In this document: positions 35,825-43,640 of the stretch, in pieces
How the letters are laid out: each line of letters opens with the position of its first letter
Numbering within the stretch: position 1 is the first letter of the stretch
Assembly (NCBI GenBank): GCA_028689545.1
Contig: JAQVCX010000010.1
Coordinates: forward strand, 1 to 56,024
Length of the DNA stretch: 56,024 bases
DNA from: Parabacteroides sp.
Lineage (GTDB): Bacteria; Bacteroidota; Bacteroidia; Bacteroidales; Tannerellaceae
Reading direction: 5' to 3'
Translations under genes and position numbers: made by a program
Notes under the pieces: generated by a model
Database searches by the model: none
Told to the model about the DNA's origin: nothing
What the model saw: the letters and a program-made list of their open reading frames with translations, nothing else

Positions 35825-37747
35825 ATGAATTACGGATTCGTCAGAGTAGCGGCAGCCGTGCCACGGGTTAAGGTGGCCGACTGCTTTTATAATATTCAAC
35901 AGATCGAGGGATTGATGCGCCAAGCGTCCCAAAAAGAGGTACAGGTCATCGCCTTCCCCGAGCTATCGGTCACGTCTTACACTTGCATGGATTTGTTCGC
36001 GCAGGAGACCTTGCTCAGGAACGCCGAGAAAGCCTTGCTGGACTTGGTGAACAACACCGCCGATCTGGATCTGCTTACCATCGTAGGGTGCCCGCTCGTC
36101 AGCGGAAGCCAACTGATTAACGCCGCCGTCGCCTTCCAGCGGGGCGAGATACTAGGGGTAGTGCCCAAAAGCTACCTGCCCAGCTACAAGGAGTTTCAGG
36201 AGGAGCGTTGGTTCACCGCCTCCTCGCAGCTACAGCAGTCCATGATCACGATCGGTAACCGCGAGGTGCCGATGGATTGCTACCTCATCTTCGAATATGA
36301 GGAGGTACGCGTGGGCATCGAGATCTGCGAGGATCTATGGGTGCCCATCCCGCCCAGCTCCGAGCTGGCCATGCTGGGGGCGAACGTGATATTCAACCTA
36401 TCCGCCAGCAACGAGCTAATCGGCAAGCACGCTTACCTGCGCTCCTTGATCGGCCAGCAGTCCGCCCGTTGCATCGCCGGGTATGTCTACGCATCGGCCG
36501 GCTTCGGCGAATCGAGCACCGACCTCGTGTTCGCCGGAAACGGTATCATCGCCGAGAACGGCACGCTGCTGAAGGAGTCCGAGCGTTTCTCCATGGAGGA
36601 GCAGCTCATCGTCAGCGAGATCGACATCCAGAACTTGCAGAACGACCGCCGGGTCAACACCAGCTTCCTGCAAGGCTATCTGAACCATAATATGGACAAC
36701 GGCACCGTCGTCTCATTCAGCCTCCCCAGCCGGGCGCTGGACTTGACCCGGGCCATCGACCCGCATCCCTTCACCCCTTCCGGCGACGCCCTGCGGGAAC
36801 GCTGCGAGGAGATCCTACAGATCCAAGTGGCCGGCCTGACCAAGCGCATCCTTCACGCCCATGCCAAGACCGCCGTGGTGGGTATCTCCGGGGGATTGGA
36901 TTCTACGCTGGCGCTGCTGGTCACCGTCATGACCTTCGACGCCTTGAAGATACCCCGCGACCGGATCATCGGCATCACCATGCCCGGCTTCGGCACGACG
37001 GATCGCACCTATACCAACGCTTGCGACTTGATCCGCTCCCTCGGCGTGACCCTCCGGGAGATCTCCATCAAGGAGGCTTGCATCCAACACTTCAAGGATA
37101 TCAACCACGACAGCCGGGTGCACGACGTGACCTACGAGAACAGCCAGGCCCGCGAGCGTACCCAGCTCCTTATGGACGTGGCGAACCAAGCGGACGGCCT
37201 CGTGATCGGCACGGGAGACCTCTCGGAGCTTGCCTTGGGATGGGCCACGTATAACGGCGACCATATGTCGATGTATGGCGTAAACGGCAGTATCCCAAAG
37301 ACATTGGTAAAGTATCTGGTGGAATGGGTGGCCAACAACAAGATGGACGGGGCTTCCCGCGCCACGCTGCTGGACATCGTAGACACCCCGATCAGCCCCG
37401 AGCTGATCCCCGCCGACGAGCAGGGCAATATCAAGCAGAAGACCGAGGACCTGGTAGGCCCTTACGAGCTGCACGATTTCTTCCTCTATCACTTCCTGCG
37501 CTTCGGGGCCTCCCCCGCCAAGATCTATTTCCTGGCGAAGCGGGCGTTCGGGGATACCTACGACGATGCCACCCTCAAGAAATGGCTCCACACCTTCTTC
37601 CGCCGCTTCTTCCAGCAGCAGTTCAAGCGCAGTTGCCTGCCGGACGGCCCGAAGGTGGGTTCCATCAGCCTCTCCCCCCGTGGCGACTGGCGGATGCCGA
37701 GCGACGCGATGGCTACGCTCTGGCTGGACGAGATCGAGGGGCTTTAA
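35825..37747 (+). CDS. nadE: Glutamine-dependent NAD+ synthetase
   Basis: This 640-residue enzyme performs the last step of NAD synthesis, amidating nicotinate adenine dinucleotide. The N-terminal nitrilase-like glutaminase domain (about residues 1-270) carries Cys168 in GIEICEDLWVP; the C-terminal synthetase has the ATP-pyrophosphatase motif SGGLDST starting at residue 355. Length matches the two-domain bacterial form. It converges on mksB, with a 24-bp repeat array between. Confidence 0.96.
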   Translation: MNYGFVRVAAAVPRVKVADCFYNIQQIEGLMRQASQKEVQVIAFPELSVTSYTCMDLFAQETLLRNAEKALLDLVNNTADLDLLTIVGCPLVSGSQLINAAVAFQRGEILGVVPKSYLPSYKEFQEERWFTASSQLQQSMITIGNREVPMDCYLIFEYEEVRVGIEICEDLWVPIPPSSELAMLGANVIFNLSASNELIGKHAYLRSLIGQQSARCIAGYVYASAGFGESSTDLVFAGNGIIAENGTLLKESERFSMEEQLIVSEIDIQNLQNDRRVNTSFLQGYLNHNMDNGTVVSFSLPSRALDLTRAIDPHPFTPSGDALRERCEEILQIQVAGLTKRILHAHAKTAVVGISGGLDSTLALLVTVMTFDALKIPRDRIIGITMPGFGTTDRTYTNACDLIRSLGVTLREISIKEACIQHFKDINHDSRVHDVTYENSQARERTQLLMDVANQADGLVIGTGDLSELALGWATYNGDHMSMYGVNGSIPKTLVKYLVEWVANNKMDGASRATLLDIVDTPISPELIPADEQGNIKQKTEDLVGPYELHDFFLYHFLRFGASPAKIYFLAKRAFGDTYDDATLKKWLHTFFRRFFQQQFKRSCLPDGPKVGSISLSPRGDWRMPSDAMATLWLDEIEGL

Positions 37748-37764
37748 CATTCGTTCACGGGTAT

Positions 37765-37884
37765 GGTGATAACCGAGGCTCTCTCATGGGTGATAACCGA
37801 GACACTCTCACCCATGAGAGAGCCTCGTCTATGACCTATGAGAGAGCCTCGGTTATCACCTATGAGAGTGTCTCGGTTATCACC
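37765..37884. repeat. Intergenic tandem array, five 24-bp units in two orientations
   Basis: Units run 37765-37788, 37789-37812, 37813-37836, 37837-37860 and 37861-37884. The first two contain GGTGATAACCGAG; the last three contain the reverse complement form CTCGGTTATCACC (or a close variant). The first is the complement of the fourth apart from the end base, and the second closely matches the complement of the fifth. The array fills the convergent gap between nadE and mksB and ends 7 bp from the mksB stop. Confidence 0.85.
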
Positions 37885-37891
37885 TATATCA

Positions 37892-40800
37892 CTAATCGAA
37901 CTGCGTGATCACCCGGCGGATCCGGGTGAAGCTGTCGCCGTCCTTCTCTAGCTTATAGATGTGCTTGTAGGACAGGGCGTCTTGCTCGGTGGGCGAGCCG
38001 TTGATAAGGAGGATATCGCGGTCGTTGGCGAACTTCAGGATACCCGCCACGTTGTTCGGGTGCAGCTTCCCGATCTCGTCCATCATGCAATGGAGCTTGA
38101 AATCGGAGAACACCGTGGAGGCGTTTCGCTTGAAGACGTTTAGCAGCATGATGTTCACCATCGATTTCACCAAGATGTCCGTACCCTCGGACCCCACGTT
38201 CGTCAGCCGCTCCACGAAGCCCGTGTCGTTGCGGTTCTCTATCACCCGAAACTTGAGGTCGAAGAAGTCCGCCAAGCGGATCAAGCTGCCCGTGTACGCG
38301 TCCATCGACTTGATCAACTCGCGGAGCAGCGTCGTGGCCTTCTCGCGGATGGCGGTATCGTCGGCCGAGGCGGCGAAGAGGTTCTGCCCCAAGTCCCAGC
38401 TATATTCCTCGTTGAAGCGCTTGATCTCCTTCAAGAGGTTGACGATCTTGTTCTGGCTCGGGTCGATGCGCATCTCGATGCACTGGATGATCCCCACGAA
38501 GTTCTTCTCCTTGAAATCGGCGTTGATCCGATCCACCACGCCACGGATATTGCCCTCCTGCGAGACCATGCTTTTCGTATCCACCGTAATCTGCCGGAAG
38601 ATGTCGGAGTTGCGGGTATTGATGCGCGATTGGTACTCGGACACCTTGTCCTCGTCGATAAACTCCTTCAAGTCGCAGGCGAAATCCATGTACTCCTTGT
38701 CATCGGAGAAGCTCGTCTTGAAGGCGAACACGTTATCCTCGGAGAAGTTGCCGGTGTAGGCGGCGATCTCCTTGCGCAGCTCGGACAGCTTCTGCGATTG
38801 CTCGCTGACGCGGATCGTAATCTCCCGCACCAGGGAACGGCAGTCGCCCTCCGTATCGGTACGGCTCATGGAGGAGAAGATGGACTCGCGAGACGTGAAC
38901 CAGTCCAGCAGCGTAGAGCGATGATACTCCTCGCGGTTCTCCAGCGCCTTCCGGTGGGTCTCCTTCAAGTCCTTCAGCTCGGCATCCACCTGGAGGATGC
39001 TCCGGTTCACGTCCGCCAGACGCTTTTTCAGCTCCTCCCGCTCGCCCTGCACGATCTGCCGCAGGCGGAGGCTCTCCGCCGTCCAGTCCGGCACCTTGTC
39101 CAGCATCTCCCGCTTATCTTTCAGATACTCGATAATCAAGGCCTTGGTCTCGTTGATATACCGGATCTCCCCGCCGATATACGCCAGGCGGGCATGGATC
39201 TCCTCCAAGCGCCTCGGGTCTCCCCCGCTGGCGGTGAGGCTATCCAGCTGCTCGCGGTCATAGCCGGCCTTGCGCTCCTCCAGCTCCGCCTTCTTGCGGG
39301 CGATCTCCTCCGAGAGGGCCTCGCGGGCGGCGGAGAGCTCCTTGTCCAAGGCCGCCATCTCGTCCTTCTCCTGCCCGTCCAGCGAGGCTAGCTCGCGGTC
39401 CGCCTTGCCTTGCAGCGTGGCGACCTCCTTCTGGATCGAGGCGAGGGCGGACTCGGCTACGCCCAGCTCCTCCTCCAGGCGATGGATCTCCTCTTGTCGG
39501 AGGCGGGTCGCCTGGTCTCGCAAGGCGGAGAGGCGGGACTCGTCCTCTTTCTTGCGGGCCGCCAGCTGCTCCAGCTCATATTCGGCGTGATAGATATCCT
39601 CCTTGATGGGCTTCACCGAGGATTGGTATTGCTTGCGGAGGTTCTCCTTGGCCGCCTCCAGGTCTTGCCGCGCCGTGGCCATGAAGCGCTGGATGCCGGC
39701 GCGTCGCTCCTCGGCCTCCCGCTTCTCCGCCAGGTAGTCGTCCTTGGTCTTCACGTCCCGGCGAATCCCGGGGGTGAAGCGGATCCCGTAGAAGGTATCG
39801 CCCCCCTCGCCTACCTCGGCGGTGAACTCCTTCCCGTAGAGCAGCCGCTCGTCGCACACCTGCCCGATGGTCTGCTCCCAGCCGGGCTTATGCTCGGACA
39901 GCCAGCTGAAGAAGCTGTCTTTCTGGTTGTCCAGGAACTCGGTCAGCTCCGCCAGCTTCGCGCTCAGGGCCTCTATCTTCACCTCGTTGGATTCCGCCAG
40001 CTTCTGGTAATCCTCCTCCAGTCGCTTCTCGGCGGTCTCGCACTCCTTCGTCTGGTAGTTCAGCTCATACCGCAACTCCCGGATCTTCAGCTCCAGGTCC
40101 TTCCGGTTCGCGTCGTAATTGCCCAGGCGGGCCTTCACCGCCTCCAGCTCCTCCGAGGTGCCCGCCTGCCCCCGGGCGGTCTTGACGCGCATCCGCAGGG
40201 CGGCCACCTCCGTAGAGCGTTTCTCCCGGTCCGCCAGCAGACGCTCTTTCTCCTCCGAGGCGGCGTGGCGCGATTCCCCCCGGAGGTGCCGGTAATGCTC
40301 CCGGCGAGCCTCCCGGCGGCTGTTGATCTCGGTCTCCACCGCCAGCGATCGCTTCTGCTTCTCGTTCTCGAAGCCGGCCAGCTCGTTCTTCAGGTTGGCG
40401 ATCAGGTTGGCGTGCAAGACGGAAGCCTCCTTGTTCTTGGAAGAAAGCAAGTCCTTCTCCACCGCCAAGGAATCCTGCTCCTGCTGCAAGACCTCCAGTT
40501 TGTTGCAACGATCCATCGCCGTCTGGATATCCTTCCCGGCATAGAACACACGTTTCGCCTCCGCCTCCGACAAGGCGTTCTTCAGCACCGCCAGCTCGCC
40601 CTCCATCGTGGCCGTGCGGCCCTTCGACTCCGCGTCCAGCTTATCCCTTTGCTTATAGAGATCCGCTTTCACCGCCTCCCGCTCGTGTATCTTCCGGGAG
40701 AGATCCGGCAAGACGCTTTCCGTTCGCAGATAGGCCCCGCGCAACTGGCGGCAGAGGTCGTTGACGCGGAGGTCTCGCTTGCGGATATCGTCGGACAGGG

Positions 40801-41524
40801 TAGAGATCCCGGCGGCCTTCCGCGCCATGCCGGGCTCGCGGAAGACACCGATGTCGTTCAGCTGCGCCTCGAAACCGGACAGGTGGCTGTGGTAGCGGCT
40901 CAGGTCGATCACGCTATCCGCCTCGTTCAAGGAGGTGATGATGGTCTGCTTGATATAATCCGCCTCCAGGCGCGAATTGAGCAAGACGTTCTGGATCGTG
41001 CGGATGATGTTCTGGTAGGAGCCGCTCTCCATCAAGGAGTAGCGGGAGTAATCCCGCTTATTGTCCGAGTTGCCGTAGAGGATGTTCCGGTATTCCTCGT
41101 ACGTGGAGATCGCCCCGCTATACTTGATGCCGTTCTTGTCGAGCACCGAGCGGATGCGATCCGACGGATAGGGCGCGCCCTCCTCGTCGATAAAGAGATC
41201 CGCCCGGTACGGCGAGGCGATGAAGCGGTAGCAGATGCGGTTCATCGTCTTATAGCTAAGCACGGTGAACCAACCGTCTTCCCTCGCCACCTCGTAGATG
41301 ATGGAGGAATCGGCGTAGGGGAAGTAATAATCCTGGTACGACTTCTTCTCTACGGGGATCCCGAGCCGTTGCGTATCGGCGTTGTAAAAGAAAAGGATCG
41401 CACGGAGGATGGTACTCTTGCCCACGCCCTGCGTCCCGATTAAATGGATGTTTCCGTCTAGCTGCACTTCCGAGTAACGGATGGCGGCGCTGTTTATGAA
41501 TACTATTTTATTGAGATATCTCAT
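37892..41524 (-). CDS. mksB: MksB/JetC-like SMC ATPase
   Basis: This 1210-residue protein has the SMC/MukB layout: an N-terminal ATPase half with Walker A GTQGVGKST (residues 30-38), a long coiled coil over roughly residues 240-900, and a C-terminal ATPase half with a signature-like GSEGTD (about 1111-1116) and Walker B KLHCMMDEIGKL (Asp1149, Glu1150). All ATPase elements look intact. It should dimerise and, with MksE and MksF, load on DNA as a condensin-like complex. Its start overlaps the MksE stop by 17 bp. In Wadjet/MksBEFG operons a nuclease subunit (MksG/JetD) usually follows; here the convergent nadE follows instead. Confidence 0.85.
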   Translation of the reverse strand: MRYLNKIVFINSAAIRYSEVQLDGNIHLIGTQGVGKSTILRAILFFYNADTQRLGIPVEKKSYQDYYFPYADSSIIYEVAREDGWFTVLSYKTMNRICYRFIASPYRADLFIDEEGAPYPSDRIRSVLDKNGIKYSGAISTYEEYRNILYGNSDNKRDYSRYSLMESGSYQNIIRTIQNVLLNSRLEADYIKQTIITSLNEADSVIDLSRYHSHLSGFEAQLNDIGVFREPGMARKAAGISTLSDDIRKRDLRVNDLCRQLRGAYLRTESVLPDLSRKIHEREAVKADLYKQRDKLDAESKGRTATMEGELAVLKNALSEAEAKRVFYAGKDIQTAMDRCNKLEVLQQEQDSLAVEKDLLSSKNKEASVLHANLIANLKNELAGFENEKQKRSLAVETEINSRREARREHYRHLRGESRHAASEEKERLLADREKRSTEVAALRMRVKTARGQAGTSEELEAVKARLGNYDANRKDLELKIRELRYELNYQTKECETAEKRLEEDYQKLAESNEVKIEALSAKLAELTEFLDNQKDSFFSWLSEHKPGWEQTIGQVCDERLLYGKEFTAEVGEGGDTFYGIRFTPGIRRDVKTKDDYLAEKREAEERRAGIQRFMATARQDLEAAKENLRKQYQSSVKPIKEDIYHAEYELEQLAARKKEDESRLSALRDQATRLRQEEIHRLEEELGVAESALASIQKEVATLQGKADRELASLDGQEKDEMAALDKELSAAREALSEEIARKKAELEERKAGYDREQLDSLTASGGDPRRLEEIHARLAYIGGEIRYINETKALIIEYLKDKREMLDKVPDWTAESLRLRQIVQGEREELKKRLADVNRSILQVDAELKDLKETHRKALENREEYHRSTLLDWFTSRESIFSSMSRTDTEGDCRSLVREITIRVSEQSQKLSELRKEIAAYTGNFSEDNVFAFKTSFSDDKEYMDFACDLKEFIDEDKVSEYQSRINTRNSDIFRQITVDTKSMVSQEGNIRGVVDRINADFKEKNFVGIIQCIEMRIDPSQNKIVNLLKEIKRFNEEYSWDLGQNLFAASADDTAIREKATTLLRELIKSMDAYTGSLIRLADFFDLKFRVIENRNDTGFVERLTNVGSEGTDILVKSMVNIMLLNVFKRNASTVFSDFKLHCMMDEIGKLHPNNVAGILKFANDRDILLINGSPTEQDALSYKHIYKLEKDGDSFTRIRRVITQFD

Positions 41525-42077
41525 CTTCGTTCTTTATGTTAATACTATGAATCATCTTCGTGAGGTAATCCCACGAGGAGAGCACTTTCCACGTCCCGTT
41601 CATATCGCTCACGCACTCGATGAAGCCCTCCTTCGTCATCCTGTCGAGGATGGTATCGAGGATGTCCTTGCGTTTTTCCTTGCCTCCGGTATGTTTCTTC
41701 AAGCCGTCCAGCTTCATCTCCAGGTCCATGTCGATACGCGAGCGCACCAATATCTCGGCCGGCGAGAAGGTGAAGCCGGGCCCGAAGGCCGTATCGTAGG
41801 TACAGAAGAAGTCCATGATGTCGATCCAGGCGAAGAAGCGCTGTAGCTTCTGCTCCAAAGTGGCCCGGGGCTCCTTGCGGGAGAAGTAGAAGTAATTGTT
41901 ACCCTGCTCCAGCACGAAGTTGATATGCGAGAAATAATCACGCAGGTCCTCGAAGTTATCTTCCACGACCGAGAAGAGCGTCCTCAGCTCCTTCACGCTC
42001 GTATTCGAGCAGAGGAAATTACCTTTCGACAGGTAATCATAGATCTGCGCGGTCTGTATTGGTAAATTATCAATCAT
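41508..42077 (-). CDS. mksE: MksE/JetB-like subunit
   Basis: This 189-residue protein resembles the small winged-helix subunits of Muk/Mks complexes (MukE, MksE, JetB). Support comes mainly from size, helical character and position between an MksF-like and an MksB-like gene; sequence motifs are weak. It begins MIDNLPIQTAQIYDYLSKGN and has a basic stretch around KKHTGGKEKRKD. It overlaps mksB by 17 bp, implying coupled translation. In such complexes MksE binds the kleisin and regulates SMC closure. Confidence 0.72.
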   Translation of the reverse strand: MIDNLPIQTAQIYDYLSKGNFLCSNTSVKELRTLFSVVEDNFEDLRDYFSHINFVLEQGNNYFYFSRKEPRATLEQKLQRFFAWIDIMDFFCTYDTAFGPGFTFSPAEILVRSRIDMDLEMKLDGLKKHTGGKEKRKDILDTILDRMTKEGFIECVSDMNGTWKVLSSWDYLTKMIHSINIKNEDEISQ

Positions 42078-42081
42078 CCTA

Positions 42082-42144
42082 TTATTGTTTTATCTTATCC
42101 AGTTATCGTTTTATTTTATCCGGTTGTTGCTGCATTTTATCCGG
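42082..42144. repeat. Three 21-bp tandem units inside the mks operon
   Basis: Units at 42082-42102, 42103-42123 and 42124-42144 share TTATCC(G/A)G ends, the last two ending ATTTTATCCGG. They lie between mksE and mksF and directly precede the inverted repeat at 42144-42241. Confidence 0.65.
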
Positions 42145-42241
42145 TTGTAGAGACGGGGCATGCCCCGTCTCATCCCATCAAAATGGTAATTTAAAATACT
42201 ATCAGTCGGTGATGAGACGGGGCATGCCCCGTCTCTACAAC
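42144..42241. repeat. REP/MITE-like inverted repeat inside the mks operon
   Basis: Two 31-bp arms, 42144-42174 and 42211-42241, are exact inverted copies. Each contains the perfect palindrome AGACGGGGCATGCCCCGTCT (42151-42170 and 42215-42234) flanked by GTTGTAG on the outside. The 36-bp loop is AT-rich. The right arm touches the mksF stop codon. GAGACGGGGCATGCCCCGTCTC-like elements are familiar as dispersed repeats in several phyla. In RNA it would form strong hairpins between mksF and mksE. Confidence 0.85.
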
Positions 42242-43437
42242 TAGATTCTTTGAATTATGGCATATTCTATATGCTCCATGTGGCCGAAGCGGTCTGTTAT
42301 CTCCAGGTCGTTCTCGTAGAGGGAGAGGAGGCGGCAGAAGAGCGTTACCTTCGCCTCGAAATCCATCTCCCGGTTATACTCGTAGGCCATCACGAAGGCG
42401 AACAAATCCCCTCCGGCACGGGCGAAGGCTTCCATCATCTTCGGGGTGTTGATAGCGGCCTCGCCCACCTCCTGGCTCTCCATCTGCTCGGCGGAGATCA
42501 CCCCCAGCTCCTGCCGGTGGATCACCTTGTCGGGGCGCATACCGTCCGCCACCTTCAAGATGACATCCAGCGCCTCGTCGGTTTGCAGATAGGGGATGGA
42601 TACCTTGAACAGGGTAGGCTGCACGCCCTCCAGCACCACGGATCGCTCCGCATCTACCACCTCCCGCACGTTCGTGTTCTCCTGCAGCTCGAACTGTTCG
42701 CGCAGGTATTTGATACGGCGCAGCTTGCGGGTAAAACCTACCTGCGTACGGATCTGGTTCAGATAGTCGATGATATCTTGCTGGGAATGGATCAGGCTAT
42801 GGCCTGCGCTCAGCAGCTCCGTCTTCAGCTCGCGGGCGATCGTCAGCAACTCCTCGTCCGGCGCCTGGGCGAAAAAGGGGGTCCGCTCCCGATCCAGCAG
42901 CTTCTCCACTTCCACGATCAGGCGGTTGATCTCGATCCGCTTCGCGTCCAGGTTCTCCAGCTTGGCGATCTTCACCTTGTAGCTCGGCTCGTTCTTGAAG
43001 GTATTATCGATCACCCGCTGCAACGACACCACGTTGCGCACCAAGATCTTCCCGATCTTCCTAAGGTGCGCCTTCACCGAGCGCAGATAGCCCGGCTTGC
43101 GCAAGTCGTTGTCTTCCTTGCCATAATAATCGATCAATTGATACACCAACTGGATATTCTCGTCGATCACCGAGGTAGAGATCTCCTCGTTCGCCTCCAG
43201 AAGCAGCTCATAGAAAGAGAGATAATGCTCGTCCATCTCGATGTAAGGGCCGTTCCTGCGGATCACCTCGCGCTCGATCAAGATATTCAACTTATTCTCA
43301 TCTATAATATCTAACGCGTAATCATAGCGGAAGGGTAATGATTTTCTTTTCTCAAACAAGACCTCCAGCAGGTCCTTGCCCAGATTTAGCGTATTCGTTA
43401 TATGGGGTATTGAATTATATATGTACATCCTAAACAA
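42241..43437 (-). CDS. mksF: MksF/JetA-like kleisin subunit
   Basis: This 398-residue helical protein is the first gene of the operon and has the size and position of MksF/JetA, the kleisin that bridges the two SMC heads. The N-terminal half should hold a winged-helix and the middle a four-helix region; the C-terminal part includes the segment GVISAEQMESQEVGEAAINTP. Two starts are possible, 43437 and 43428 (MYIYNSIPH); because the promoter box ends at 43447, the second may be used. It is separated from mksE by 163 bp of repeats, unusual for a complex whose subunits must be balanced. Confidence 0.72.
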   Translation of the reverse strand: MFRMYIYNSIPHITNTLNLGKDLLEVLFEKRKSLPFRYDYALDIIDENKLNILIEREVIRRNGPYIEMDEHYLSFYELLLEANEEISTSVIDENIQLVYQLIDYYGKEDNDLRKPGYLRSVKAHLRKIGKILVRNVVSLQRVIDNTFKNEPSYKVKIAKLENLDAKRIEINRLIVEVEKLLDRERTPFFAQAPDEELLTIARELKTELLSAGHSLIHSQQDIIDYLNQIRTQVGFTRKLRRIKYLREQFELQENTNVREVVDAERSVVLEGVQPTLFKVSIPYLQTDEALDVILKVADGMRPDKVIHRQELGVISAEQMESQEVGEAAINTPKMMEAFARAGGDLFAFVMAYEYNREMDFEAKVTLFCRLLSLYENDLEITDRFGHMEHIEYAIIQRI

Positions 43438-43446
43438 TTAAGGGCG

Positions 43447-43477
43447 CAAAGGTACGAAAAAACACAAGTGATAACAA
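43447..43477 (-). promoter_or_regulatory. Promoter of the mks operon
   Basis: On the minus strand, TTG at 43475-43477, 20 bp spacing and TACCTTTG at 43447-43454. Transcription would begin only a few bases before mksF, so the message has a very short leader. Confidence 0.65.
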
Positions 43478-43503
43478 GGCCTGCCACCAAACATCGCCAC
43501 TCG

Positions 43504-43613
43504 CCCAACGCCTATACCGGCGTGACCCAACGCCTATATAGGCATCGCCCTACACCGATACCGGCGTGAGCCTACGCCTATACTGGCATGGCCCCACGCC
43601 GATATAGGCGACA
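43504..43613. repeat. Intergenic tandem array, five 22-bp units (family A)
   Basis: Units start at 43504, 43526, 43548, 43570 and 43592, each exactly 22 bp, 110 bp in all. The core varies around ACGCCTATACCGGCG; the second unit contains the perfect palindrome GCCTATATAGGC. It lies between the stop of the oxidoreductase gene (43641) and the mks promoter. Confidence 0.88.
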
Positions 43614-43640
43614 AAACAGACAAGATACGGGACGTGCCCC

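Noticed and set aside
35680-35871. Overlapping small frame after the orphan antitoxin as its toxin
   Set aside because: It overlaps most of the antitoxin-like gene and the start of nadE, and has no RelE/ParE pattern.
37748-37891. Missing JetD/MksG gene between mksB and nadE
   Set aside because: The whole 144-bp gap is occupied by the 24-bp repeat array; no room for a nuclease gene.
39410-41443. Long plus-strand open frame opposite mksB
   Set aside because: It is the antisense shadow of a GC-rich coiled-coil gene, with Leu/Gln/His-rich content and no domain; mksB has intact ATPase motifs.
43504-43613. CRISPR array
   Set aside because: Units are only 22 bp, follow each other without spacers, vary among themselves and are not near cas genes.
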